64,000 nucleotides of DNA, taken from positions 2,068,476 to 2,132,475 of the forward strand of contig KL647295.1 in assembly GCA_000727475.1 (NCBI GenBank), written 5' to 3'. Each line of letters opens with the position of its first letter. The first letter of the stretch is position 1. The notes below the pieces were generated by a model. It saw only the letters and a list, made by a program, of their open reading frames with translations, had not been told where the DNA came from and did no database searches. The position numbers and the translations under genes are program-made. Below, in pieces: positions 11,337 to 22,503 of this stretch. Origin of the DNA: Sarcocystis neurona (lineage: Eukaryota > Apicomplexa > Conoidasida > Eucoccidiorida > Sarcocystidae).

Positions 11337-14300
11337 ATGCTATGGCGACTGCTGTTTTCTATGTTTTATCCTTGCGTTCCCAGGCTCCCAATAGTCGTTG
11401 TGCCGTCCAGCGGCTTCGTCGGTCACATCGATATACCTCAGACCGCTTCAGAGTGGCTAACGAGCGTCCTCGCATCTGCAGACGGCACGCTTCCAACAGC
11501 CACTGGCAATCCAGTTGCTTCCGTTGTATCTCACAGGAGCGCGGCAGGCGCAGCATATAAAGATACATGGAAAAAAAACCCCAACTACGCACACGTCTCT
11601 AAGGGTGCTAAGTCTACTCTCCCGTCTTTGAACAAACTGCGGCGGGATCCCCGCGAGGTCATAGAAGATGAGACTGCAACAGCAGATGAGTCCACTTTGA
11701 GTGCTGAGGTTGACTCCGCCTTGGCAGGTGACGCCGTTATACGCACTTCCCCGCAAAAGCGACATGGGATCCACAGGAGACCGGGGAAAATACAGGTGTA
11801 CAAGCGTGGCGCGACATCCAGGTGGACTGACAGAGCTGGACGGGGTGAACGTCACGGAGTCGGGACCACTGTTACGCTGCTTGGGAAAGGTAACGCGACT
11901 GATTCAGCACAAGTTGACACTAGTAACAATCCAGCCGGAGTTCCTGCTGACGGCGACACACCTAAAGGGCATCCTTCAACGAGCAAGCCCCTGGCGACAC
12001 AAGTTGAAAGGGGGCCCGCAGTAGCGAGGGTAAGTGCGCCGGCTGAAGAACTTGACAACGGAGAACAGCGTGGCGCGTACCGCACGCAGCAGCGCTACGG
12101 GGCAGCAGGGTTGCGCCGGCTAGGAGGACTTGAAGAGAGTAGCCAGAGATACTTTAGCAGAGTGAAGTTCCCTCGAAGGAAGGTAGCTGCAGCAGCAGCG
12201 TGCAGCGGCACTTTGAAGAACAAAGGAGGGCTTGGTATTCACGGATCGTCTTCGCAGCTGAATTCGATGGAGTCGCGACGGCTGGCCGTGCTCGAGGGTG
12301 CGCGGAGCGGACGCCATAACCGTGCGATTAGGCACGGCAGGACGAGGCGCGTACTGCGCAACAAAGCTGTCCAGATTCCCTCTCAGCAGCGTACTGCGCA
12401 AACAGGAATTGTACAACTTTTCTCTGCCCCTCAGTTCATATTGGGGGGAAGTTATCCGGAAGAAGATCTGGTGGAGACTGGAAGGAAGTGGCTAGCCGCG
12501 GTGCTTCGGAAAACCCAAGCAGTTGTAGCCTCCTGGTGGGGCGCGGCGAGGCACTTGCGAGGGGAAGCTTTGGAAAGTCGCGGAAGACGAAGTATCCTTC
12601 CGCCAACTTACACACTACAACATCTTGTCCGTGAGCATTTCGAAACTTTACGCACAAAACCAAAAGGGATCGGTGTGTCTTCGTGGGAAAGGGAGTCACA
12701 CTTTAAGGCTAGTGAGTCAGTGCATGATGCCACTGGAGGGTCCGCTGGTCAAGGAAGTGTCAATGCGCCTTCCTCAGCTAGCAACACTGGTGCTGCTGGC
12801 GCGACGTCTTCTCAGCCTACGACACCGCCCGGCCAGAACAAAGACGATTTCGAGCAAACACGTGTTTTCGGGAGTCGCTTAGGATACTACGTATTGCGCG
12901 CCGAGCAAATATTGCTGGAGGGCTTCTATGTGGCACCGGAAGGAGAAGTCAGTTCAGTGCTGCTCCGATATCCTCACCTGAAAGATCTCGGGCCGTTAGT
13001 GCCGTCAAGTAAATACGGCATCCAGCTTCTCCGGCAGCTCATTACATCTTTCCACTCGAAAGTTCAGTTGCAGAAGGGCTGTACAGTTGAGTATGATGCA
13101 ACAGCAGCTGTGAGGTCTTCACAGGTCTTCGGCGAGGACGAGCAGGAGCTGATTCATGGCAGAGCTCATCAGCCGGCCAAGACGGTCGGACAAGCGCAGG
13201 GGCCCACCTTGCTGACGAAAGCCCCTCGCACCGCCCGGCCGGAGCAGACAGTCACGAAGCAAAGGGAAAGAGTGCCGGATAATGTACTCAGATGCACTCC
13301 TGCTACCTACAATCCATTTTTACGATGTATGAGTGGTCAACGTCTCTCCGGCGTAGTTCACCCAGACCCGAGCAGTGCTGCACGAGCAACTGAAACAGGA
13401 GAAGCTGCAGAATTCGGCCGACGTTTGAGTACGTCAACGACGACCGTGCAGGACCAGTCTCCCGTCGGTGCGTCAAGAGATAATGCCGGTGCTGTTCGGG
13501 GAAACGTACGTCTGCTAGAGGATCGGTCAGATCTGAGAGAGACTGCCGGCGGAAGGGCAGCATGTAAGAAACACACGACGTGGCACGGAATTCCTGAAGT
13601 ATGGGACTTCGTGAAGACGTTCGGTCATCGGGGACGGTTGGGAAGAGGGGTAAACACGTCCGACCCTGCAGCGATACCGGACAGCCACCCAGTCATGCTT
13701 TCTGTAGCTGCTCTGTACAATGAACACGAAAAACGACGCACAAACGACAGAGCATGCCGCACGAATAGAAGCGACCCCACATCTGCTAATGCGAGTGTGC
13801 CTCTGCCTGCAGGCCGCAACTGCGACGGGCGGGCTGAAGTCCAGTCTTCGCTGGCGCACACGGTTCCACAGACGTCTTGGGCTAAGAATGCGCTGAGAGA
13901 TGCTGAAGAAGTCGAAGAGAAGCTGCTTAAGAGAAAAGTCCTAATTATACACCTGGGACCGCGCAGTGATGGCTTACCGCTAGCGTATCCAGATGGAGCA
14001 GGAGGGAAGGAGCTGCAACGCCAGCGCCTAGTGCGTCACAGTCTGATAGAGTTGCTGGCATCGTCACGGCACACAGACCTCTGCACAGAGGATTGCGGGA
14101 GCTGTCTCGCAAGTGTAGACGGCACGTGGACTCCTGAGCCTCAGCAACAAAAGGCCCACGAGGAAAAAAAGGACACTAGTTCTTCTGCGTCAGGGAACGG
14201 TGGAGGGTCAGCAACAGGACCTGAGGAGTCGATGCGGGATGCAGGAGTTCAGAGCGCTGAAAAAGAGGCTAACGTGCACAAAACGAGTACTGATAAGCAG

Positions 14301-14897
14301 TGGCCAGCTCGCTTCGGTCAGTTAGACGCAGTTAGAGCAGATGACCTCAATGCAGTGACGTTGGCAAAGACGTTACAAGATGTAAACCTGGAAAGCGCAG
14401 TCCGAAAACAACTGCTTGCACTGCAACAGGAACTCCGACTGGCGTCGCCCACCCGTTGGGCCGCGGACGGCGCAGTTGTTGAGAAGTATCTCGAGAACCA
14501 CCAGGTTGAGATTTCTGTGGCGTGGGGTCGCCCACCACCTGCATTGCATTTACCGCTCACACCCTTTTTCACGTAAGTTGTACATGTCTGCCTGCATACA
14601 ATCTTGAAGTCGCTTCAGGTGAAGTGGTGAGGACATGTAGGATGGACGACGGTAGAGGTGTCCAGATCACTTGCAGTTTACGCGTGCTGCTCTGTTCCTG
14701 GCCTTAGGCATAATATCCTGTTGATTCGGGTTGAAACGGAGAAGTGCCCGAAGAAGTACGGAGACAATTCGTACAGTATCCCCCCAAACTCCGTTTTGGA
14801 GCACGCTCTGTACCTTCTTGCACACCCAGTTGCTGGTCTTGCTGCGATTGCCGCCTTTCACTTTGGGAAAAATACGGATAAATCTCTTCTTGAGTAA
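11337..14897 (+). CDS. large basic protein, two exons (unrecognised)
   Basis: Exon 11337-14572 and exon 14708-14897 join in phase 2 (donor AC/GTAAGT, acceptor CCTTAG/G), giving about 1141 residues. The first 24 residues (MLWRLLFSMFYP...) are hydrophobic and could be a signal peptide. An acceptor-like TTCCCAG at 11377-11383 leaves open that the coding region starts in an earlier exon, even as part of the gene ending at 11036. The middle is Arg/Ser/Thr-rich low complexity. A more compact segment around bases 12845-13085 (VFGSRLGYYVLRAEQILLEG, then SSKYGIQLLRQLITSFHSK) looks like a folded helical domain. The second exon ends with a short hydrophobic stretch (LAHPVAGLAAIAAF). No family recognised. 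It follows the previous gene on the same strand after 300 bases. Confidence 0.7.
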
Positions 14898-15232
14898 GCT
14901 CGACTGAGCACGGGGAATACGCCCGGCCGCTGATGGCACTGTGCAGCCCGCGTTTTCAGCATGCGGATATGTATCTCCTCTTTCACGTAAACGAGGGCTC
15001 ACACTCTGTTGATTGTAGAGTTTTGTTCCCGCTGGCGTCCTCGCGATTACGCCAGTGACGTAGTATTGCGAAAAGCACAGCTGTATGGGCGAAACAAGCA
15101 GCGTTGCAGTTGGGGCAGCAGACACATAAGGATGAGCAGCCTGTGCACACCTACGCAGCGTGAATTCGCCGCATCATACGCTGTGGCTTACGTGCCCCCA
15201 GGCGACTGAGGAAGGCACGTGAACACCTAGGT

Positions 15233-15754
15233 GTGACGGCTTCTGGAATAGCTAAGCATGCCGCGAATTTTTGGGGTCGAGCGACAGGCGCAAGCATGCA
15301 AACATTTTGGATCGCACATATTCGCGTAAAAGCCCCTGGACATCCCGGTGGATCTACAATCGAATTACTAGACGGGCGCCTGAATGCGGAAGCAGGCTCC
15401 TTTGTTCCTTTGTCAAGCGCGCAGAAGAGCGAGGGGCGATTTCGTTTTCCTGCAGAGGTGGAGGCGTGGGGCTGGCGCTACGCGGTACCCCTGAAACCTG
15501 ATGAAGGTCCCTTCTTGCAGGGACGCCTAGCTGGCTACGGAGAGGCCGCAACGACGTGCAAACCTGTGGAAGCACTTGTCCAGAGTGCAGCGGCTAATCT
15601 CCAAACACGAGTCATTCCTCAGATGTTTGTTAGCAGCCTCCGCGGTAGAAGCGTCGTTCTCGCGCTCTCCAGCACGGAAGCGCCTTTCAAAGGTGAACAG
15701 TTTGTATCAAAAGCAGATCTGGAGGCAGAGTGGCATGCGGGGGCATCATCTTGA
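15233..15754 (+). CDS. possible exon or small gene (unrecognised)
   Basis: An open frame of up to 173 residues with balanced composition, for example FWIAHIRVKAPGHPGG and FPAEVEAWGWRYAVPLKP. The first ATG is at 15296; an acceptor-like CACCTAG precedes 15231, so it may instead be a terminal exon. The upstream gene has a clean stop at 14897 and no phase-compatible donor was found to connect the two. No domain recognised. Confidence 0.4.
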   Translation: MTASGIAKHAANFWGRATGASMQTFWIAHIRVKAPGHPGGSTIELLDGRLNAEAGSFVPLSSAQKSEGRFRFPAEVEAWGWRYAVPLKPDEGPFLQGRLAGYGEAATTCKPVEALVQSAAANLQTRVIPQMFVSSLRGRSVVLALSSTEAPFKGEQFVSKADLEAEWHAGASS

Positions 15755-16964
15755 AAAAGACCGTAGTCTTCTATGCCTTCAAATGTCGGAGGACGTGATC
15801 ATGGTGCTAACAACCCAGTATACACTTTGAGGAAAAACCGAAGGAGCGATTTTCTACCGATAGGGGACAGTAGAGCGTGTTGTCTTTTGGGAGTCCTGTC
15901 ATTGTCCTGAAGTTGTAGGAGACGACGTTGCTGCGTGTGTCGCGGGTGGGCGTCCAGGAACGAGCGTCGTGTCGTGTGAGTTCGCACGCACACGAATGAG
16001 ACGGACGCTGTACGGCTACACGTTCTGACGGCGTTGTTTTTTGGTGAGGGTGACAATGTTAGCAGTACCTAGTCGCATATTCGCGTGTAAAGGTAGGTAG
16101 CATACGGAAGAGAAGGTCGGGCACCACAACGGCTCGCTTTGCTGGAGTGTCCGATCGAACGTTCCTATCTGTCCTCAGTGTCACACCTGCACGCGGCTCG
16201 TGAATGGTGCTTCGTTGTTTGCTGAGTCGACGGGAATGTTTCTCACGCCCGGGAGTGACACACACATTTGCCAGTCGCGGCCGAGTAAAAACTCTGCAGT
16301 CGCAAATTGTAAATCCATCCCCGTGAGTATCACTGTCGCATTGTGTGCCACTAGAAATACGGAGACGGATGTACCAGTTTTAGACACAGTATGTGTATGT
16401 GTCAGGTGTAGGAACAAAACACGTTTGTGCGCGTACTACGTATGTGCTGCATACACTAAAGTGAAAAAGCTCCTCAACGATCCGGGCTAGAAAAGTGAGG
16501 CGGGGCCGAAGCTCTTGACGTGTCACTTCGCAGAAGGGTCGCTTTACCGTCGTTCGATACCAGTAGAGAATTCATTTTGTCTGCAGTGTGTAGTAGAATT
16601 ATTTCCTCACATCAATTACGAAACTCGACAACATGGAAAGCGATTCTGAAACTTTAAGGTGTACAAAATAGTACGGTAAATGCTATTCTGAGAGACAAAT
16701 CCGCCGCGCTCGGACGCACAGAAGAACGTGCCAACCTATCGGGCTGCCTGGCGTGGAGGCCGTCTAAAATTTGTGTGTGCCGAGACGCGCCCTTTCGTTT
16801 GGCACTCGACTTCATCGGCGTTAGATCTTGAGACCAGGTGCAGAAGATTAGACTGTGCAGGGTCGTGTATCTGCTGGGGACAGGAACCCGCTCTACTGGC
16901 TGGCGCGCCGGCAGGGGACACCACGAGCTCTTGTCCATAAACGCGCAAAAAACCAAATGTTTTT
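15755..16964. other. no gene seen
   Basis: Only short overlapping open frames on both strands with no convincing splice pairs. Nothing else recognised. Confidence 0.4.
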
Positions 16965-17210
16965 GTGGCTGGGGAATGCCCTTCAAATTCACGGTCTACA
17001 CGTGCGAAAGCCTTGTCTAATCCGTGGTGTAGAGGACTACAGTTGTTTCAGAAGGAAAGAATCCACGAACCACACCCACCACACTATGCAGATGATCTGC
17101 CATGTACAACGAATGTATGCCTTGACGAGAACCATTCAGACGAGAGCACGAGGCGAGTTCGCAGCGCACTGGCCGAACCCCCAATGAGAGCGCAGGCATC
17201 CAACACGTGA
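16965..17210 (+). CDS. possible C-terminal exon (unrecognised)
   Basis: After the acceptor-like TTGTTTCAG near 17050 the frame reads KERIHEPHPPHYADDL and continues, rich in Glu, Asp and Arg, to a TGA at 17208. The overlapping frame 16855-17187 also has a protein-like stretch (NQMFLWLGNALQIHGLHV), so the two may be neighbouring exons separated by a very short intron. No family recognised. Confidence 0.22.
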   Translation: MAGECPSNSRSTRAKALSNPWCRGLQLFQKERIHEPHPPHYADDLPCTTNVCLDENHSDESTRRVRSALAEPPMRAQASNT

Positions 17211-18516
17211 TCTTGTGCCCCCCTTCGCTCCACCACGCGAGGAATGCACAGTCACCTTGAGCTTACGCGTTATTCGTAAGATATGAGAGGACACTTCGGC
17301 GCATTCGTATTTAACTGCCAGAGGTAAAATTTCTAGATTTTCAAAGGAGGTGCAACTGCAGTACTTTTTGCCAACCATGCTTTCATTAATCAAGAACAAA
17401 AAGTAGGGGCTCGTAGACGTTCAGGTGCCGTCATAGTCTTACCGTAGGAAAAGCTCATCCTTGATTTCTTCTACACCTTCGGGTTCTGGGGGGAGCCTAC
17501 GCGTACGGTTGAGACTTACGTGAGTCGACGGAAGCACACCACCAGGCGTGGAGCCTGCGGGGTAATTTGACTCAACACGGGGAAACTCACCAGGCCCACA
17601 TATGGGAATGGTTGACGGTTTGATAGCTCGCTCTTTATTCTACGGACATGGTCGCACACTCTCCGTCCGCGTGATAAAGTGACGTACCTGCGCTGCCTCT
17701 CCGCTGCAGCGCAGAATATTCATGCGCACCTTCATAGCCCTGCGTTGCTACAAAGGTTAAGCTCTTGCTGAGACGCTCAATATCGAACACATCATGTTGG
17801 AAACGAGCTGCTATATTTGACGAGCTCGCCGAACTCCTCCGGTGGAATCAAGTGCTGTCGTTTAATGATACTTTTAGGAAGCGGCGGATTTCTCAGGATC
17901 ATAAACCTGCAGAGATAACAAGTAGCATACTGGCACTGGCACTGCGCTGGCATTGGCACTGCGCTGGCACTGGCACTGCGTCGGCACTGGCACTGCGCTG
18001 GCACTGGCACTCGCACAAAGCTATCTTACTTCCGTGACGGCCCTACACGATAGAACGACGAGCGCCAGCCAGACACGATATGCCTCTGCAGCGGAACCAC
18101 TCCACTGTATAACCGAGAAAACGAGAGAAACACGCGTGGCGTCAAAATTAGGTTGCCCTTGCAGAAGTTGAAAGTTGCCGGTATGCAACGCATCAGACAA
18201 GTGCGCGTGAGAGGAAAGGGAGCAGAGCAAGGCGAACGAAAGTTGCGAAGGGTTAATGGAATATTCGGCAGGCCACTCCAAGGACTCGTAGGGCAACGCT
18301 GACGATGATGTGAGCTGTGAGTCATAAACTGCGTAGAAGACCCCACGGGCGACCACCTGTGCCCCGTGGCTGTTACCGGTACGTCACTCGGACAAGAAAC
18401 ACACATTTGACTACCTGTACAAAAAATGCAGCGTAGCAGCTTCAATGCTTACGGCTGATCCCTAGTGCACGCGTGCAACAAAGGTGGGCCGAATTTCTCG
18501 CCTGTGTGTTCAGGTT
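17211..18516. other. intergenic, contains a 17-bp minisatellite
   Basis: No supportable gene. The segment holds the tandem array annotated separately and short shadow frames running through it on both strands. Confidence 0.45.
17931..18015 (+). repeat. 17-bp minisatellite, five units
   Basis: Five units of exactly 17 bases with consensus TGGCACTGGCACTGCGC start at 17931, 17948, 17965, 17982 and 17999; the first matches the consensus and the others differ by one to a few bases. Each unit contains two TGGCAC hexamers. A 17-base period cycles through all three frames, so the array is unlikely to be coding. Confidence 0.9.
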
Positions 18517-19371
18517 CTAGTGGTAAAACAAAATTTGGCAATCCTGAGTCCGCAGGATGTACCTGAGAACGGCAGGGTCAACATCTAGCTTCATGCGTAA
18601 GTAGTGGATTGCGGACGGAAATATATCGAAAGTTAGTTCGACAACGTGAGCACTCTCTTGGCCTTTGATCAGGTACGCCAGTCGACGGTGACCGCGGTAC
18701 AGCGCCCTCATACGTTGACCTGAGGAGTCCGGCAGCATACTCGCTTTGTCACAAAGCGCAACTAATTCGTAGCCCACTACGACAAGCGTGGAAAGGAGCG
18801 CGTCCCGCGTGCAGACAGGCGTCACAGGCTGTCGACAAAGCTCAATCTTGTTCACCTGTAAAGTCAGTGGAGGTTGTCAGGAATCAAGGTGTGTCCACGA
18901 CCAACGCAGGTGTGTACAAAAATCCCTGGGAACTGCTTTGTATAAATCAATCCCGCAAGAAGGTGAAAAAACTCTCCGCACATTACACTCACGGTGACTG
19001 TTCTAAGAAATACTCCTCCCTGCTTGCCGGTGAACTATGTATAGCCTTGAAGTCTATCCCTTGAGTTGTTCCGCCAGGCGTGGGCCGTGCCTACGGAAAA
19101 GCTGGTAGGTTAATGGAAAGTGAACCTTCGCCCAAAACAAACACCGCGCATATACGTAAGTGTCTACCAATTAGTGTGGTGCTAGCCGTATCGCAAAAGA
19201 AAAAAATGATTTCTGAATATCTCTCTGGGCAAGAGTTGAACTTACACCTCCACTTCCGCAGTTGAAGAACGTAGGTGGCCACACTCTCGCGCACTTTTTC
19301 CAGGGACAAGTCAGAGCGGAAGAGAGCAATGACTCGGTAGGGCCGACTTCCGCCCGCACGTCCTATCTCTA
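18517..19371 (-). CDS. bS6-family ribosomal protein, probably mitochondrial
   Basis: The terminal exon 18517-18855 follows the acceptor CTTTACAG and encodes YELVALCDK and then RGHRRLAYLIKGQESAHV and AVLRYILRTQD. These match the bS6 pattern of an early strand YEIV, the motif RRLAYPI, an H.V.L strand and the end VIR.M..R. An upstream exon at about 19246-19371 encodes PYRVIALFRSDLSLEKV and a helix, which resembles the usual bS6 N-terminal strand and first helix. Its donor (GT/GTAAGT, phase 1) does not match the phase 0 entry of the last exon, so a small exon between them is missing, and the initiating exon lies above 19371. The protein would be longer than bacterial bS6 because of extra sequence before the RRLAY motif. 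A nuclear gene of this family would serve the mitochondrial or apicoplast ribosome. Confidence 0.55.
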
Positions 19372-19629
19372 CTAAAAACCATCCACAACAGCAGACTATG
19401 TAGGGAGAGACCCGGGTGACTTGGTGTGTGACAGCCTACAGAAGACATGTAATGCGTATACACATACACAGAAAAATACCTGCCGCGTGTTTTTGACGTA
19501 CTGTGTTGGCCGACACCCTCGAATATTTATCACAACGTAGCTGCGCCGCCGAACGTGTGGCCTACCGTTACTCAGTAATAGTGGTACCGGACGATGGGAC
19601 ACGTGCATTTGAGCACCCTCAACGTGTTT

Positions 19630-20769
19630 TTATCTGCCGGTTGAAGAAACAGCAACCCCCGACTCACGGGGTGACTCACAGGGTGACTCGTCTCTGGCAG
19701 TGTCGAAAGGAGCTTGTGTTGCCGTGGTATCATTGTCTCCCATCCCGAGGTCTTCGTTAGAGTCCTTTCCAAATGAGGTTGGCGCCAGAGTAGCCCGCCG
19801 CTGGTGGTGGTCAGTTCCCGCTTCCTGGTTGGTCCGGTCCATCACCATCAGGGGATTCTCGGGTACAAGCAGAATACGGCTTCTCCACGGGTATTCAGAG
19901 GAATCCCTAGTCCTCCAGCTCGATACGCCATTTCCCGGTATACCTGCTCGGCGGCACAACGGGGCTTCGAGGCGTCTTCTACGGCTGAAAAAGCGTGCTC
20001 CATGAGAAACTTTCGCCTGTGGGGCAAATGCGAAGAGAGGTAAAGCTGCACAACCTGGAGCTGCAGAAGGCAAGTGAAAACACAGCGGTGCACGTAGATA
20101 CACGCAGAAACGAAGTGCAGAGAGCGCCGGAGTCCTTGTGTCACCTTCGCCACGTCCGGTTCGCCACGACGAATGCTGACGCGCGCCAGCAGCGATAGCT
20201 GCTGAACCTATCGCATTGTTCAAAGAACCCTTTGCGTGGACTTTTGGATCGCGCGACCCGTAGCCCTCGAACGGAAGACCCAGATATTTCGCCCACGAGT
20301 AATACCGCCCTCTATCAGAACTAGCTGCTGCAAGCTTCGGAGAACAACTAGTGCCTGCAGTGGGAAGCTGTTCTTCGGGAAGAGGGTTCGCCTGCGCTAC
20401 CCGCATCGGCCACGAGTTGGTGGCAAATGAAAAAACATCCTCGCCAACAGACGCAGCGGGCGGGCAATGCCACGTGGGACGCGAGGAAGAAGCCGCAAAC
20501 AAAGTCTGACGGGCAACGAAGGAGGCAGCAGTGGCGTACAGCACATCGCAGGTAGCCGCACGCAGAATCATGGCGATGTGTGTCAGTGGTGGGTGTTTAC
20601 TACGTTTCCAATGAGACTTGCAAAAAAGAGCAATGTCGTAGTTGGCATCAGAGTGCGACGACGTGCGCGGCCGTGCAGCAGAGAGATATGCGCTGACACA
20701 GTGAACACCACGTTCTTCGGAAGTAATGCCAGGGACTGCGGCAGGACCATAGTCGCAGTGGGAGGTCAC
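19630..20769 (-). CDS. tentative coding frame, possibly organelle-targeted (unrecognised)
   Basis: A 379-codon open frame. The best start is the ATG at about 20574 (MILRAATCDVLYATAASF), giving an Arg/Ala/Ser-rich, acid-poor N-terminus like a mitochondrial presequence. The middle reads RYYSWAKYLGLPFEGYG. The later part of this frame becomes Arg-rich and less convincing, while the alternative frame at 19848-20153 has a protein-like stretch (RRKFLMEHAFSAVEDASK, AAEQVYREMAYRAGG). The true gene probably splices from the first into the second, but the phases of the visible donors and acceptors did not match. Confidence 0.3.
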   Translation of the reverse strand: MTSHCDYGPAAVPGITSEERGVHCVSAYLSAARPRTSSHSDANYDIALFCKSHWKRSKHPPLTHIAMILRAATCDVLYATAASFVARQTLFAASSSRPTWHCPPAASVGEDVFSFATNSWPMRVAQANPLPEEQLPTAGTSCSPKLAAASSDRGRYYSWAKYLGLPFEGYGSRDPKVHAKGSLNNAIGSAAIAAGARQHSSWRTGRGEGDTRTPALSALRFCVYLRAPLCFHLPSAAPGCAALPLFAFAPQAKVSHGARFFSRRRRLEAPLCRRAGIPGNGVSSWRTRDSSEYPWRSRILLVPENPLMVMDRTNQEAGTDHHQRRATLAPTSFGKDSNEDLGMGDNDTTATQAPFDTARDESPCESPRESGVAVSSTGR

Positions 20770-21790
20770 GGGAGTGTGACTGCGGCTGCGAGTCTACAGC
20801 CGTCGAAGCAGCTGTTGACTGCTTAGCAACGACGCTGAGTCCACATCCCGCTTGTGCCCACAGGCAACTCTATATCCCCCTCAACAGCTTCGGCTGATGT
20901 GCACTCGGCAATAAGGCGGCAGGTCGCAACAACAGAAGTTCACCCGAAATGTTTCTGATAAGGAAGGTGAGACTGCGCATTCTCAGACACCTTCCGGACC
21001 ACGGCATCCGTTCACGAGTCTACAACCAGAATCGCCGCAGCGACTTGTGGATTGCCGCACCATGAGCATCCGTGCAGAACTTCAAGGCCGCACACGCGCA
21101 TCTGGCGAAAAAGGCAACGTGCTGCCTTACAGAGCCTTGAAGAACAAAATATACTTATGGCCGTGGCTTTTCAACCGCCGGAGTTACTGCTCAGCAGCAA
21201 CACGTCTACGGCACGACTGCACCCTGTCTCAATGCTCCAAAACGTGTTTTCTTCGGCTCCGACACGCGCTTGTGCATTTCTGAAAAACAGGTGGCGCACG
21301 GTCCGGTACGCATGTGGACCGGTTGATGTTTGTGTACTTTGGACATCCTTATAATTTTAGATATCTCAACTAGCACGTGACTTCTAGTGAGCGCACGGAC
21401 GCGGCAGACACCTGCTGCGGAGGAAAGCGCATCATCAGCTACGCACAAGCGGAATATCCACCATCTGCAATTACAGAACGCAAAGTTAATTCACCAGCTA
21501 CGTAGAAGAGAATAATCCACCAGCTGCCGTTTACAAGAAGCAAAGCCAACTGCCGCCGCAGCCACAGGCGCTCAAGAGTAGCAGCACATGCGGCCAAACG
21601 GTCTTCCCCTTGGCTCAAGTCTCACACAGATACCTGCAGAAGAATCACCGCAGAATGAGAGGTCACACTTGGGATGGCGAGACCCCGCAACACGCACAGT
21701 GTTCTTCTCGCACCGAATGTGTAATCAACAAACTAATGACACTTGCGCGGATGGTCCTGTTTTGCTCTCTTGCGTTTCAACGTCAACTAG
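20770..21790. other. no gene seen; weak internal repetition
   Basis: Short open frames only. CACCAGCT-like words recur near 21430-21530 (for example ATTCACCAGCTACGTAG and AATCCACCAGCTGCC), possibly old tandem repeats leading into the clearer array at 21831. Confidence 0.35.
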
Positions 21791-21830
21791 ATGGCGGAAT
21801 ATGTTCCCGATTACGCATGTCGACTAGGAG

Positions 21831-22028
21831 ATGGCCGCGCGCAGAAACGTGCTCCCTACTATAGATTCAATGGTGAGCGTCTGCTTTTCCACCAAGTCTT
21901 CAGCAAGTGCCCCTACAGATCCTCAGGAAATGGCCGGTCGCAAAAACTTGCTGCCTACTGTACATGCAACGGTGAACGTCTGCTTTTCCACCAGATCTTC
22001 AACGAGGGCCCCCACAGGATTCCTAGCC
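21831..22028 (+). repeat. two tandem 99-bp units
   Basis: ATGGCCG begins both units (21831 and 21930), and GTGA.CGTCTGCTTTTCCACCA is shared at the same offset. The period of 99 keeps frame. Two plus-strand frames stay open across both units: one repeats FNGERLLFHQ / CNGERLLFHQ, the other repeats VCFSTKSS / VCFSTRSS. Whether it is translated is unknown. Confidence 0.8.
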
Positions 22029-22503
22029 TGCAGTTGGGATGTGTTACGCCACGCCTGTGCCTGAAACATACTGACGTGTAGACGCTCTCCTTACGGAAAT
22101 CGCTTATAAGCCGCTGTGAAGGGGTATGTTCCAGCTCACTGCACCTGAAATGGCGGACTGGACCTGACACGTATGCTCCTTCGTTGCGGGCCGCACTTGA
22201 AACAGCGTTCTTCAGTTCTGGCCGACCCGGCAGGTTTTGCAATGGAAGAGTCCTGGCAGTGACAGGGTAGCCACATTTTGCGCAGGCGTACAGAAAGCGG
22301 TCCCATCTCAAAGACGCATTACAAAAAGGTGCAACACAGCCTGCAGCATCCCTTAGCCGTCTAGTATCGTGCGTCGGTAATCCGTTGCGCTTTTCCAGCA
22401 GACGGGGTAGTAGTTCAGCCCGTAAACAAGAAGAAAGTGGGATCAGTTGGTACGCCCGCGAGGAGCTCGAAGACACTTTTTTAATGGTAGAGGTCACGTG
22501 CAT
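21955..22503 (-). CDS. tentative exon with a Cys pair (unrecognised)
   Basis: The middle of this minus-strand frame looks protein-like: RWDRFLYACAKCGYPVTA, then LPLQNLPGRPELK and later RHFRCSELE. The CAKCGY pair could be half of a zinc site, but no second CxxC pair is seen and no family is recognised. The C-terminal part overlaps the 99-bp repeats and is probably not coding. Exon limits are undetermined. Confidence 0.25.
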   Translation of the reverse strand: MHVTSTIKKVSSSSSRAYQLIPLSSCLRAELLPRLLEKRNGLPTHDTRRLRDAAGCVAPFCNASLRWDRFLYACAKCGYPVTARTLPLQNLPGRPELKNAVSSAARNEGAYVSGPVRHFRCSELEHTPSQRLISDFRKESVYTSVCFRHRRGVTHPNCRLGILWGPSLKIWWKSRRSPLHVQ

